From the NCBI GenBank assembly GCA_937916355.1, contig CALFTM010000061.1, positions 1 through 64,000 on the forward strand: 64,000 nucleotides of DNA. Reading direction: 5' to 3'. Each line of letters begins with the position of its first letter. Within the stretch, counting starts at the first letter, position 1. The notes below the pieces were generated by a model. It ran no database searches. It was given only the letters and a program-made list of their open reading frames with translations, and had not been told where the DNA came from. Positions 52,781-61,708 of this stretch are shown here, piece after piece. This DNA comes from an uncultured Bacteroidales bacterium (GTDB lineage: Bacteria; Bacteroidota; Bacteroidia; Bacteroidales; Paludibacteraceae). Position numbers and translations under genes: made by a program.

Positions 52781-54085
52781 ATGTCTTTTTCTCAAAACAA
52801 AAAAATATCATTTCACACGTTAGGATGCAAACTGAATTTTGCAGAGAGTTCCACCTTAGAGAAGCAACTGCTTGAAAACGGATTTGAGAAGGCAGTCAAA
52901 GGGGAAACGCCGGATGTTTGTATCATCAACACCTGCTCCGTCACGGAGGCAGCGGACAGAAAAGACAGACAAGCCATTAAGCAAATCATAACAAAATACC
53001 CAGACGCTTTCATCGTAGTAATCGGTTGCTATGCGCAACTACAGCCGGAAGTGATTGGCACAATTGACGGTGTCGACCTAATCTTGGGGACGCAAAATAA
53101 ATTTGACCTGCCTCTCTATCTCCATGATTTCAAAAAAATTGGAGAGACGCGCATCGTCCACACGCCTCGAAGCAGCATCGACCGCTTCTTCCCTTCTTGT
53201 ACAAAGGGAGACCGTACCCGTTTTTGGCTGAAGGTGCAAGACGGATGCGACAACTTCTGCTCCTACTGTACCGTCCCTATCGCTCGTGGAAAAAGCCGTA
53301 ACGACTCAGTAGCCAATACCGTCGCACAGGCGCAAGCAGCAGTAAACGAAGGTGCTAAGGAGATTGTCATTTCGGGAGTGAACATCGGAGACTTTGGAAA
53401 ATCCACTGGAGAGAACTTTTTCCAACTGGTTCAGGCTTTGGAAAAAATCGAGGGAGAATTTCGTTACAGAATCTCCTCCATCGAACCCGACCTCCTCACA
53501 GAAGAGATCATAAAATTCACCGCCCAATCCAAACATTTCGTACCACATTTCCACGTCCCCCTACAATCAGGTTGCGACGAGGTGCTTACTCTCATGAAGA
53601 GGCATTACGACACGCACTTGTTCAAAGAGAGAATCGAGTGGATTAAACGGGAGATGCCTGACGCTTTCATAGGAATTGATGTAATCGTTGGGACGAACGG
53701 AGAGAGCGAGGAGTATTTCAACCGCACCTACGACTTCCTGAAAAATCTGGACTTTGCCCAATTGCACGTCTTTTCTTACTCCGAACGTGCCAACACCCAA
53801 GCATTGAAGATTGGAAACAGAGTTGATGCAAAAGAGAAAAAAAGAAGAAGCGAAATTCTCCTACAACTCTCAGAAGAGAAAAGAATCGCTTTCTACCAAT
53901 CTCAAATCGGCAAGGAGGCTCCTGTCCTTTGGGAAACGCAAAGAAAAGGTGAGATAATGACAGGGTTCACCCACAACTACATCTCCGTGGAGTGTGCGTT
54001 GGATAAAAGTAAGGTGAACACCATCGAAATCGTCAAATTAGGAGACTTCAACGAGAGCAGAGAAGCCCTCATTGTTCGTCCATGA
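52781..54085 (+). CDS. mtaB: tRNA t6A37 methylthiotransferase MtaB
   Basis: A 434-residue radical-SAM enzyme that adds a methylthio group to N6-threonylcarbamoyladenosine 37 of tRNAs reading ANN codons. The N-terminal MTTase domain has the cluster cysteines in HTLGCKLNF, NTCSVTEAADRKDR and VIGCYAQ. The radical-SAM motif is CDNFCSYC. The GVNIGDFGKS and FRYRISSIEPDLL stretches separate MtaB from MiaB, whose gene is at 56347. The C-terminal domain is present but short. Confidence 0.95.
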   Translation: MSFSQNKKISFHTLGCKLNFAESSTLEKQLLENGFEKAVKGETPDVCIINTCSVTEAADRKDRQAIKQIITKYPDAFIVVIGCYAQLQPEVIGTIDGVDLILGTQNKFDLPLYLHDFKKIGETRIVHTPRSSIDRFFPSCTKGDRTRFWLKVQDGCDNFCSYCTVPIARGKSRNDSVANTVAQAQAAVNEGAKEIVISGVNIGDFGKSTGENFFQLVQALEKIEGEFRYRISSIEPDLLTEEIIKFTAQSKHFVPHFHVPLQSGCDEVLTLMKRHYDTHLFKERIEWIKREMPDAFIGIDVIVGTNGESEEYFNRTYDFLKNLDFAQLHVFSYSERANTQALKIGNRVDAKEKKRRSEILLQLSEEKRIAFYQSQIGKEAPVLWETQRKGEIMTGFTHNYISVECALDKSKVNTIEIVKLGDFNESREALIVRP

Positions 54086-54219
54086 TTTTTCAAGTTAATA
54101 AGGAATCAGCAAAACGGAATTCCTCCCATAAAACTTTGACTTTGTAAAGTTTCTGAAAAACATTTTTTAACATATTACAAATAATAGACTATTTTATAGT
54201 TTATAAGACTATTTTTTTC

Positions 54220-54227
54220 TATATTTG
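54220..54227 (+). promoter_or_regulatory. -7 box of the small wHTH gene promoter
   Basis: TATATTTG, 34 nt before the ATG. Confidence 0.5.
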
Positions 54228-54260
54228 CAAAAAAATTAACAACCTAAATTTTAAAAAATT

Positions 54261-54461
54261 ATGTTACAACATTCTGTAGGAGAAAACGCTGGAAAAATAT
54301 GGCGTTTGTTGGATGAGAAAGGAGAATTATCTTTTGCTCAGATAAAAAAAGAATTAAAAGCCAAAAATGAGGATCTTTACATGGCTATCGGATGGTTGCT
54401 TAGAGAAAATCAAATCAACTGCAACGAAGAAGATGACAAGGTTCTCTATTCTGTAAACTAA
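54261..54461 (+). CDS. Winged-helix protein (DUF2582)
   Basis: A 66-residue protein, essentially one winged helix: GENAGKIWRLLDEKGELSFAQ, KKELKAKNEDLYMAIGWLLREN and a C-terminal beta wing. It matches the DUF2582/winged helix-turn-helix family of Bacteroidota. It could be a DNA-binding regulator, but partners and targets are unknown. Own promoter and terminator. Confidence 0.85.
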   Translation: MLQHSVGENAGKIWRLLDEKGELSFAQIKKELKAKNEDLYMAIGWLLRENQINCNEEDDKVLYSVN

Positions 54462-54482
54462 TGGCTTGAACATTTTCATGGT

Positions 54483-54521
54483 AAAAAAAGGAGAGGTTTC
54501 AAAAACTTCTCCTTTTTTATT
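54483..54521. terminator. Bidirectional terminator between wHTH and methyltransferase genes
   Basis: AAAAAAGGAGAGGTTT ... AAACTTCTCCTTTTTT; A run and T run allow use on both strands. Confidence 0.8.
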
Positions 54522-54603
54522 TTTCCTTTTTTATGAACTTTTTAAAAGGTAGTTTCTCTAAAGATGAATTTATCGAAACCGCCTTCAATTTCTAAATCTA
54601 AAA

Positions 54604-55308
54604 CTATCTTCTCCGAAGTTCTGCCAAATAGAGGTAGTGGTCGTCCTCATAGAGTTTCTCACATGAGAACCCGTTTTGGGCAGCATAGTCGGAGAGCGTG
54701 TCAAAATCGACGAACAACCATTTGAAAGGAGCCCCCTTTCTTCCTCCGAAACTCATCACGTACTCCAACTCGCCGTAATAAGGCGCATTCAAATCTATGT
54801 AAGTCTCGCCGTCTTCTTCCTCATACAAATAGATCAAATCGGAAGAGTCAAGCAAAATCTTCCCTCCGGGCTTCAGCAACTTCTCCGCCCTCTTGAAAAA
54901 GTTGGGTAATCCCTCTAAACCACCCACTATACCAATGCCGTTCATCATCAACAGCAAAGTGTCAAACTGCTCACCCTCCATCTCAAAAAAATCCTGTACG
55001 AAGGCTCGCTTCACACCGCGTTTTCGCATCACCTCCACCGCACCAGCAGAAATGTCAATCGCTGTCACCTCCGCCACTCGTCTTTGCAGATATAGCGCAT
55101 GGCTTCCTGCCCCTGCTCCCACATCTAAAACAGCCCCTTCAACATGCTCCAAGGCAATACGCTCCACTTCGGGCATATCATCGTAAGAGCGGAAGAAGGT
55201 GGCGACTGGCCACTCCTCCGTCTCTGCCATATCACACTCCACCACAAATGTGGCCTCCTCGTCTCCTGCTAAATAAGCGAGTAACCCATTTCCATATACA
55301 TCTGCCAT
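54604..55308 (-). CDS. Class I SAM-dependent methyltransferase
   Basis: A 234-residue Rossmann methyltransferase: motif I AVLDVGAGAGSHALYL near 60, motif II VTAIDISAGAVEVM, and LLLMMNGIGIVGGLEG with LLKPGGKILLD after it. The acceptor is unknown; nothing nearby identifies it. It lies between a winged-helix gene and a TolB-like gene. Confidence 0.87.
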   Translation of the reverse strand: MADVYGNGLLAYLAGDEEATFVVECDMAETEEWPVATFFRSYDDMPEVERIALEHVEGAVLDVGAGAGSHALYLQRRVAEVTAIDISAGAVEVMRKRGVKRAFVQDFFEMEGEQFDTLLLMMNGIGIVGGLEGLPNFFKRAEKLLKPGGKILLDSSDLIYLYEEEDGETYIDLNAPYYGELEYVMSFGGRKGAPFKWLFVDFDTLSDYAAQNGFSCEKLYEDDHYLYLAELRRR

Positions 55309-55371
55309 AAATAGTTTTTTTGAGTGGATTCTATAAGAACTCTCCTTAAAATTTATTTGAATAAGTCTCTC

Positions 55372-56223
55372 TTAAAGTTCATAACTTACGAAAGCGAACC
55401 TTTTGCTATCGGGCGACCAAGAATTGACATTGATAGTTCCTTGTCCTCCAAAAAGTTCCACAATGGTCTTCGGTTCTCCGCCATCTGCCGGCATGACACG
55501 CAAAAGGACATTTTTATTAGGCAAATGTTCGTCGGGCAGCAAATCACCTTTATGATAAGCGATGTAGACCACCGTCTTACCATCCGGAGAAGGATGCGGA
55601 AACCAAGCGTTCAAATCCTCATCAAAAGTCATTTGAGTCTGCTCACTACCATCCTTTTTCATTCTCCACACCTGCATCAATCCGGTTTTGACCCAATTAA
55701 ACCAGATGTATTGTCCACACGGACTGTATTCTGGCCCATCACTCAAACCATCTTTTTCCTCAGTCAATGGGGTCTCTACTCCTGTCGCCAAATTGATTGT
55801 GTGTACCACATGAGCAGTTCCACGGAAGGCACAATATGCCATCTCCTTCATGTCCGGACTCCAACCATGCAGATAGCTCGGTCCCTTCGGTGTAACCAAC
55901 ACCGCCTCACCCCCCTCGAACGGGAACGTGTAGATTCTGGAGTTTCCATCCTCTGCTGTGTGGTGACTCACGGCAATCATCTTGCCATCTGAAGAAATCA
56001 CATGATCATTGTTACAACGGCGAGCGACACCCGATTCAATTCTAATCGGCTCACCCGAACCATCTGCCGCAACCTTATAAAGCAAGCCGTCTGAATTATA
56101 AACCAGCCAACGACCGTCTGGCGACCAATTAGGGGCTTCAATCAAAAACGGAAACTCTCGGACGACGCGGCGCGTCCCACTCTCCATGTCATAAACTTCA
56201 AGTTTACTTATAATCTTACTCAT
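55372..56223 (-). CDS. TolB-like beta-propeller (PD40 repeats)
   Basis: A 283-residue protein from ATG 56223; an in-frame ATG at 56283 would add an unlikely N-terminus. Six WD40-like PD40 blades can be read: NWSPDGRWLVYNSDG, SDGKMIAVSHHT, WSPDMKEMAYCAF, SPCGQYIWFNW, HPSPDGKTVVYIAY and WSPDSKRFAFVSY. There is no signal peptide, so it is cytosolic, unlike true periplasmic TolB. Resembles biopolymer-transporter-associated or oligogalacturonate-lyase-like propellers; the function is not clear. Confidence 0.82.
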   Translation of the reverse strand: MSKIISKLEVYDMESGTRRVVREFPFLIEAPNWSPDGRWLVYNSDGLLYKVAADGSGEPIRIESGVARRCNNDHVISSDGKMIAVSHHTAEDGNSRIYTFPFEGGEAVLVTPKGPSYLHGWSPDMKEMAYCAFRGTAHVVHTINLATGVETPLTEEKDGLSDGPEYSPCGQYIWFNWVKTGLMQVWRMKKDGSEQTQMTFDEDLNAWFPHPSPDGKTVVYIAYHKGDLLPDEHLPNKNVLLRVMPADGGEPKTIVELFGGQGTINVNSWSPDSKRFAFVSYEL

Positions 56224-56284
56224 AAACAATATAGTATAAAATTCAAATTCAATATAAGAACAGACACTACGACAAACCCTCAAA

Positions 56285-56342
56285 AAGCAGGTGGGTTCTA
56301 TATATACTTTTTAATTCAAAACAGTGAATAGAACTCACCTGT
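56285..56342 (-). terminator. Terminator of miaB
   Basis: Minus strand: CAGGTGAGTTCTAT ... ATAGAACCCACCTG then CTTTTT; a 14-bp stem with one mismatch and a long loop. Confidence 0.7.
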
Positions 56343-56346
56343 AGTG

Positions 56347-57666
56347 TTAATCCACCACCTCTCCCAATAACGTCGCAGAGGTGCTTCCGGTGATGCGCAC
56401 CTTCACAAGGTCGCCCACCTTCTGACCAGTCTTCGGGAAGACCACCATTTTATTTTGCTGAGAACGTCCGCACAGTTGGTCTACCGAACGTTTGGAACGA
56501 CCTTCCACCAAAACCTCGAAAACCTTCCCCTTGTCCCGCTCGTTAGAAAGTGCGGACAACTCATTTTGCAGAGCAATCATTTCATTCAAACGAGCAATCT
56601 TCACCTCTTCCGAAATATCGTCAGGCAACTTCTTAGAGGCGAAAGTACCGGGACGTTCCGAATATTTGAACATGAAAGCAGAATCGAAGACCACCTCCCT
56701 CATCAACGACAAGGTCTCCTGATGCTCCTCCTCCGTTTCACTATGGAAACCGCAAAACATATCGGTCGAGATTCCGCAATCTGGAATGATCCGACGAATC
56801 GCCGCAATGCGGTCGAGATACCACTCCCTCGTATATTTTCGGTTCATCAACTGCAATATGCGGTTGCTACCCGACTGCACAGGCAAGTGGATATGCTTAC
56901 AGATATTATCAAATGAAGCAATCACATGAAGGATGTCATCACTCATATCCTTCGGATGGGAAGTTGTGAAACGGATGCGCATATCAGGGAAGCTCGTCGC
57001 CACCCTCTTCAACAACTCGGCAAACGACACCACTTCACCACCTTCATCGAAAGCGTACGAATTGACATTCTGCCCAATCAACACCACCTCCTTGAAACCT
57101 CTCTTCTGCAAATCCTCTATTTCATTCAATATGCTCCCCACCTCACGACTACGCTCCCGTCCGCGGGTGTAAGGGACGATACAGTATGAGCAAAAATTAT
57201 TACAGCCTCTCATGATGGAGACAAAACCAGAAATCAATCCGCCTCCGATTCGTGCCGGAATCACATCCTTATAAGTCTCCGTCGTAGACAACTCCACATT
57301 GAGGGCAGGCAACCCCTTCTCTGCCATAGAAACGAGGTTAGGCAAATCCAAATAGGCATCCGGGCCAACCACTATCTGCACAAGTTTTTTTTCTAACAAC
57401 TCATCCTTCGTGCGCTCCGCCATACAACCGAGCAACCCCACCCACAGCGATTTTTTCTTCTTTTTTAAATTTTGGAAAAACTGCAGACGGGACAAAATCT
57501 TCTGTTCCGCATTGTCACGAATTGAGCAAGTGTTCAAAAAAACGACATCCGCCTCCTCCAAACGGTCTGTCATCTCATACCCGATCGTCTGCATGACAGC
57601 CGCAACCACTTCACTATCTGCCACATTCATCTGGCAGCCATAAGTCTCTATGAATAATTTTTTCAT
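56347..57666 (-). CDS. miaB: tRNA-2-methylthio-N6-dimethylallyladenosine synthase
   Basis: A 439-residue radical-SAM methylthiotransferase modifying i6A37 in tRNAs that read UNN codons. Start taken at ATG 57666 (MKKLFIETYGCQMN); the ATG at 57669 is equally possible. Cluster cysteines lie in ETYGCQMN, FLNTCSIRDNAEQK and LLGCMAER. The radical-SAM motif is CNNFCSYC, followed by VPYTRGRERSR. A TRAM domain closes the protein (residues about 375-439). Paralogue of mtaB, 2.3 kb away. Confidence 0.96.
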   Translation of the reverse strand: MKKLFIETYGCQMNVADSEVVAAVMQTIGYEMTDRLEEADVVFLNTCSIRDNAEQKILSRLQFFQNLKKKKKSLWVGLLGCMAERTKDELLEKKLVQIVVGPDAYLDLPNLVSMAEKGLPALNVELSTTETYKDVIPARIGGGLISGFVSIMRGCNNFCSYCIVPYTRGRERSREVGSILNEIEDLQKRGFKEVVLIGQNVNSYAFDEGGEVVSFAELLKRVATSFPDMRIRFTTSHPKDMSDDILHVIASFDNICKHIHLPVQSGSNRILQLMNRKYTREWYLDRIAAIRRIIPDCGISTDMFCGFHSETEEEHQETLSLMREVVFDSAFMFKYSERPGTFASKKLPDDISEEVKIARLNEMIALQNELSALSNERDKGKVFEVLVEGRSKRSVDQLCGRSQQNKMVVFPKTGQKVGDLVKVRITGSTSATLLGEVVD

Positions 57667-57749
57667 CATCCGTCTAAATGAATTTAAGTGAATCACAGAT
57701 GAATCTGCGATAATATTGGCAAAGATAATTCATTTCAAACAATAAATAA

Positions 57750-57780
57750 ATTGTCCAGTCGTTCAAAAATTATATTTTTG
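57750..57780 (+). promoter_or_regulatory. Promoter of lptB
   Basis: ATTG (57750-57753), exactly 19 nt, TATTTTTG (57773-57780). A TTG-initiated reading frame from 57751 would start inside the -33 box, so ATG 57808 is the real start. Confidence 0.72.
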
Positions 57781-57807
57781 CAGAAAAATTATAGCGTAAT
57801 AACAAAA

Positions 57808-58611
57808 ATGAGCAGTATAACTAATAATATAACCAAATATGCGGCCGAGGAGGTAAAAGCAACCCCTAAAAGCATGGTGCTACGCACTGACGGACTGGTG
57901 AAACAATATGGAGAGAGAATTGTTGCCAATAATGTCTCTATCTATGTAAGACAGGGAGAAATCGTTGGATTGCTCGGCCCGAACGGGGCTGGAAAGACCA
58001 CCACTTTTTACATGACCACCGGACTCGTCGTACCGAACGCAGGAAGAATATTCTTAAACGATGTGGACATCACTAAAGAACCTATGTATGTCCGTTCAAA
58101 AAAAGGAATCGGATACCTCGCCCAAGAGGCCTCCGTCTTCAGAAAAATGACTGTAGAAGACAACATCATGTCTGTCCTCGAGATGACAGACTTCCCGAAA
58201 GATTACCAAGAGAAGAAATTAGAAAGCCTCATCGAGGAGTTCAGCCTCGGTCATGTACGCTATAATTTGGGAGACCGCCTCTCCGGAGGAGAACGCCGTC
58301 GTACTGAAATCGCACGTTGCTTGGCTACCGAACCCAAATTCATCATGCTCGACGAACCTTTCGCTGGTGTCGACCCTATCGCCGTGCAAGACATCCAAGA
58401 CATCGTCTGGAAATTGAAAGAGAAAAACATCGGAATCCTCATCACCGACCACAACGTGGACGAAACCCTCTCCATCACAGACAGAGCCTACCTACTCTTC
58501 GATGGAAAAATCCTTTTCCAAGGAACTTCCGAACAGCTGGCAGAGAACCCTATCGTACGCGAAAAATATCTTGGTAGAGACTTTGAACTGAAACGCAGAA
58601 AAAAAATATGA
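57808..58611 (+). CDS. lptB: LPS export ABC transporter ATP-binding protein
   Basis: A 267-residue ATPase that powers lipopolysaccharide extraction from the inner membrane with LptF/G. The complete ABC motif set is Walker A GPNGAGKTTT, Q loop YLAQEASVFRKMT, signature LSGGERRR, Walker B FIMLDEPFAGVD and the H switch TDHNVDE. An unusual 25-residue N-terminal extension precedes the conserved MVLRTDGLVKQYG. No other lpt gene is adjacent. Confidence 0.96.
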   Translation: MSSITNNITKYAAEEVKATPKSMVLRTDGLVKQYGERIVANNVSIYVRQGEIVGLLGPNGAGKTTTFYMTTGLVVPNAGRIFLNDVDITKEPMYVRSKKGIGYLAQEASVFRKMTVEDNIMSVLEMTDFPKDYQEKKLESLIEEFSLGHVRYNLGDRLSGGERRRTEIARCLATEPKFIMLDEPFAGVDPIAVQDIQDIVWKLKEKNIGILITDHNVDETLSITDRAYLLFDGKILFQGTSEQLAENPIVREKYLGRDFELKRRKKI

Positions 58612-58682
58612 AATCTTTCTTTTTGATTTTCAAAAAGATAACTTAAAATACAAAAAATTAAAGAAAAATAACCGCAAAATAA

Positions 58683-58713
58683 TTTGCCAATTCAAAATAA
58701 AACCGTACCTTTG
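58683..58713 (+). promoter_or_regulatory. Promoter of tRNA-Leu
   Basis: TTTG (58683-58686), 19-nt spacer, TACCTTTG (58706-58713); a near-ideal match. Confidence 0.72.
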
Positions 58714-58760
58714 CATCGCAATTGAGAAACAAACGAGTTACTCAACGATTGCAGAAGGAT

Positions 58761-58844
58761 GCCCAGATGGCGGAATCGGTAGACGCGCTGGTCTCAAACA
58801 CCAGTGGATTCACTTCCATCCCGGTTCGACCCCGGGTCTGGGTA
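58761..58844 (+). tRNA. tRNA-Leu (anticodon CAA)
   Basis: Class II tRNA of 84 nt: acceptor GCCCAGA/TCTGGGT (G-U closing), anticodon stem CTGGT/ACCAG around loop CTCAAAC (CAA, reading UUG), long variable arm, T arm CCGGTTCGACCCCGG. Discriminator A; CCA not encoded. Confidence 0.95.
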
Positions 58845-58845
58845 C

Positions 58846-58879
58846 AAAGAGGAAAGTTGATGACTTTCCTCTTTTTTTG
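58846..58879 (+). terminator. Terminator of tRNA-Leu
   Basis: AAAGAGGAAAGT-tgatg-ACTTTCCTCTTT followed by a T run. Confidence 0.85.
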
Positions 58880-58960
58880 TTGAGATGCATACCATAACTT
58901 TGACATCAATACAACTTTTGTGAATTTTACGGTGATACATTTTATTAAAGAATATAATAA

Positions 58961-59362
58961 ATGAGAAAAGAACTTTTTATTATAACTTTTATATTTTTAT
59001 TCTGTCCGACAATGTTTGGTTCAATTAGAATTGAATTATACAATATGGGGTTAACCTCAGTAACTTGTTTTCGCATCACAACGCAAACTGCAGATAGGTT
59101 AATCTGCAACTCTGAATCAGACAAATACAGAATAACAGATTCTAATTTCACAGACTCTTTGTTTATCATAATGGATAATTTGGATGAAGATTATCATACT
59201 ACAAGCCCAGACATAAGAGCAGTAATGAGAATATATCACGATTCATATTTACATGAAACAATATATTTTAATGCCAATAATGTCATAAGGGGAAACTGTA
59301 TATACATGATGAGTGAAGAATTTCTCAATATGCTATATAGAAAATTAGGCAATTTGGATTAA
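58961..59362 (+). CDS. Hypothetical secreted protein
   Basis: A 133-residue protein with a signal peptide (MRKELFIITFIFLFCPTMFG). The mature part is acidic and tyrosine-rich with two cysteines (CFRITT, LICNSES). No family is recognised. It lies just behind tRNA-Leu, a common insertion site, at the edge of a run of orphan genes. Confidence 0.55.
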   Translation: MRKELFIITFIFLFCPTMFGSIRIELYNMGLTSVTCFRITTQTADRLICNSESDKYRITDSNFTDSLFIIMDNLDEDYHTTSPDIRAVMRIYHDSYLHETIYFNANNVIRGNCIYMMSEEFLNMLYRKLGNLD

Positions 59363-59412
59363 CAAAGAAAACTTCCTCAAACTAAACATTTGCAAACCAG
59401 ACAAATAAGTCA

Positions 59413-59420
59413 TATATTTG
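59413..59420 (+). promoter_or_regulatory. -7 box upstream of lipoprotein gene at 59589
   Basis: TATATTTG. The leader before the next gene would be about 165 nt and contains ACGACCT (59436-59442) facing AGGTCGT (59463-59469), a 7-bp stem. Nothing else is recognised in 59363-59588. Confidence 0.4.
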
Positions 59421-59588
59421 TAAAAAAAGAAAGAAACGACCTACTTATCGTCAAAAAAATGCAGGTCGTCATCCTTTAGCCCCTGTATTAATATTCAAAG
59501 TTATGTTTGTACAACGGCTGTATGGATTGAGTAACAAACAAGCTGAATATCAAACAAATGAATTTATAGAACCTTCCATAAGAATGTT

Positions 59589-61157
59589 ATGATTATGAGT
59601 ACAAATAATTTCATTAGTCGGATGGGTATTGTCATTTCTTTAGTGACAATGGTAGCATGTTCATCGTCCGACGAGATTCAAGAAAAGGTGGTGGAGGTCT
59701 TTTCCTGTGAAAAACCTTACACCTTAGAGATATTGAAAGAGAGAAGTTATTATCAGGCAGACAAAGTGGTGAATCGCTTATCTTCCAAGAATATAGATTC
59801 ATATATTCTCAAAACGGAAGATGAAGAGGGGGATAGTTGGTACAGTGTGGTGAGCGGCGCGTTTGAGAACGATAGTTGTTTGGAGGCTTTTCGGCTCTAT
59901 TTGGATACCGCATTGCAAATAAAAGCCGGTGATGTTTTTCTCTATTCGGAGATGGACTCGCTGGATAGAATCCCTGTTAAAGAGGAGGCCGTAAAAGAAC
60001 AAAAGCGCATTGATGCCAACAAGCCTGATGTGCCGAAAGATATTGCTTTGCTCATTTCTCAATATCCCAAAACGGATATTTTTTATCTGAAAAATGTGAG
60101 TCTTTTGTCTTTGACCGACAAGGGTATTAAGTCGGCAAAGGGGAAACATGTGGATATGCCTCGCGGTGTGACGTTGAAGAAGCTTAAAGAGTTGGGGTGT
60201 GTCTCTTTTGCCTCGGTGATTTATAAGGATAATTTATACAAAGATGAGGTTACTTTACAGGTGGCAAAGCTGAAAGATCGTCCGGTTTTAAATCAGGCTT
60301 CTGTTGTGCCTCTTTTTAATCTGAACAATGAAGAGGCGGCAGAAATTTGTTCGCTTTTGGCGGATTTGGTTTTGGCAACAGGAAAGTATAAAGAGGAGAA
60401 AAAAGAGGAATTTCAACATCCAGCCCAGAAAAGTATTGTCGGGTATAAAGTTTCTTTTCTAACTAAAGAGGGGAATCTTAGAAAGTATTATTTCTTGACC
60501 ACAGAAACGGGAGGGTTTGTCTATATGCTCCAAAGCACCAAGGAGGATGATGCCGAATTGATGGATTTCCTTGCTAATATTGGCAAATCGGATGGCGGTT
60601 TGGAAGAGTTTGACGAGTTTTATAATTCGTTCTATACAGTTGCCGACAAAATGGCAGATTTGGATATTCTTATTGGCTACTATTCCGACAGGTTGGATTA
60701 TCGTTATGCAAAGGAGCGCGGTTATGCTAAATGGGCGAATCGCATGGTGGGGCATTGGTTCACCAACTTCTTTTTCTATAACGATGTTAAAGGTTCTTGG
60801 GAATACTCTATTTTTGACTTGTTGACAAAAAACAAGAGTCATCAGGTTTATAGAAAGTTCTATCGTCCAGAGCAGACAAAAGAGTCGGAACGAAAAATCT
60901 ATGGAACAGTGGGCACGGCGTTATATGGGATCAGAATCAACCTCATGCGTTGTTGGGAGCTTATCAAATATTTGGAAGAGGTCAGTTTTTCATACGACCG
61001 ATATATTGTTGCCAGCTCTGGTGATGATGGTTTTTCAGAAGAGGAGTTGATTGAACGGGTAGAAAAACTGCAATTTGAAAGAGGTGGGTATGACAAGCCA
61101 TCCGGACAATCGGATGCTACATCGGCTCAGGATAGTACAACCCCAAAGAGCGAGTAG
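59589..61157 (+). CDS. Hypothetical lipoprotein
   Basis: A 522-residue predicted lipoprotein; the likely lipid-modified cysteine is in SLVTMVACSSSDE, about residue 25. Residues about 38-115 (CEKPYTLEILKERSYYQADK ... WYSVVSGAFENDSC) resemble a SPOR-type sugar-binding fold by layout only. The remainder is charged and helical with many aromatic residues, and the C-terminus ends in a Ser/Thr/Asp-rich low-complexity tail. No enzymatic motif is visible. Codon use is ordinary for the window. Confidence 0.65.
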   Translation: MIMSTNNFISRMGIVISLVTMVACSSSDEIQEKVVEVFSCEKPYTLEILKERSYYQADKVVNRLSSKNIDSYILKTEDEEGDSWYSVVSGAFENDSCLEAFRLYLDTALQIKAGDVFLYSEMDSLDRIPVKEEAVKEQKRIDANKPDVPKDIALLISQYPKTDIFYLKNVSLLSLTDKGIKSAKGKHVDMPRGVTLKKLKELGCVSFASVIYKDNLYKDEVTLQVAKLKDRPVLNQASVVPLFNLNNEEAAEICSLLADLVLATGKYKEEKKEEFQHPAQKSIVGYKVSFLTKEGNLRKYYFLTTETGGFVYMLQSTKEDDAELMDFLANIGKSDGGLEEFDEFYNSFYTVADKMADLDILIGYYSDRLDYRYAKERGYAKWANRMVGHWFTNFFFYNDVKGSWEYSIFDLLTKNKSHQVYRKFYRPEQTKESERKIYGTVGTALYGIRINLMRCWELIKYLEEVSFSYDRYIVASSGDDGFSEEELIERVEKLQFERGGYDKPSGQSDATSAQDSTTPKSE

Positions 61158-61159
61158 AA

Positions 61160-61305
61160 GACCGCAAGCCATTGCAGACAACCTCGACACCAAGTATTCC
61201 GAAGCAGATTCGTTAATAGCCATCAAGCTGCAGGGAACAGAGTGGCTCAAGGAGCATAAGAAGTCTGTTATTTATGAATACGAGAAGAGGAAACGTGAGG
61301 TGTAG
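61160..61305 (+). pseudogene. Gene remnant of unknown origin
   Basis: An open stretch following the lipoprotein stop codon in another frame reads QAIADNLDTKYSEADSLIAI, then QGTEWLKEHKKSVIYEYEK before its stop. It has protein-like composition but no start of its own. Probably the C-terminus of a lost gene. I cannot assign it to a family. Confidence 0.35.
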
Positions 61306-61369
61306 GGGCGAATCGCATTCGCTCTGTTGTATGTCCGCAATATTTACCCTTGTAAAAAAACGCATCGTT

Positions 61370-61412
61370 CCAGTCGAAAAACCTGTCACACTGTGACAGG
61401 TTTTTCGACTGG
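61370..61412. repeat. 43-bp near-perfect palindrome
   Basis: Two 21-base arms that are exact reverse complements around a single central C; each arm holds CCAGTCG, AAAAACC and TGTCACA. Nothing comparable occurs elsewhere in the window. After it a short frame reads GKEYLAEEVGISRKLVKT, possibly the end of a lost helix-turn-helix protein. Confidence 0.85.
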
Positions 61413-61501
61413 GAGGCAAAGAATATCTGGCAGAGGAAGTAGGCATCAGCAGAAAACTTGTAAAAACTTGAAGATCTTTAAAGAATCTACAAGAATTTAC
61501 A

Positions 61502-61551
61502 TACCTTTGTAAAAAAACTCCTAAAAGGGTGATTTTAGGATTATTTTTTTT
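61502..61551 (+). terminator. Promoter-like box followed at once by a terminator-like hairpin
   Basis: TACCTTTG (61502-61509), then TCCTAAAA-gggtga-TTTTAGGA (61519-61540) followed by TTATTTTTTTT. An A run precedes the stem, so it may also act on the opposite strand. Confidence 0.5.
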
Positions 61552-61560
61552 CATACTAAA

Positions 61561-61700
61561 TTCCGTGCCAATAGAAAATTTGTTTGTTTTCTATAGCAAC
61601 ACAAAAACGAGCGAATTTTCAAACACGGGAAAAAAACTGAGCAAACTTTACCGCTCAGGATTCTAAAAAAGTTTTCATCAATGTAGTGTTGCGGAAATTA
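61561..61700 (+). repeat. Leader element, copy B, upstream of the gene at 61709
   Basis: Shares with copy A (52471-52606) the TTTGTTTGTTTT stretch, TAGCAACAC, GAGCGAATTTTC and the terminal ATGTAGTGTTGCGGA, in the same order and with similar spacing. The closing stem here is GCAACAC/GTGTTGC (61596-61602, 61686-61692); inside is CTGAGC/GCTCAG. Ends 9 nt before an ATG. Confidence 0.5.
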
Positions 61701-61708
61701 GGAGAAAG

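Noticed and set aside
55324..55992. 222-codon frame opposite the TolB-like gene
   Set aside because: Shadow of the propeller repeats.
57751..57807. Longer lptB from a TTG start
   Set aside because: The TTG is the -33 element of the promoter and the -7 box lies inside the extension.
61327..61512. 61-codon frame across the palindrome
   Set aside because: Reads through both arms of the 43-bp palindrome and has no start signal; better explained by the repeat.
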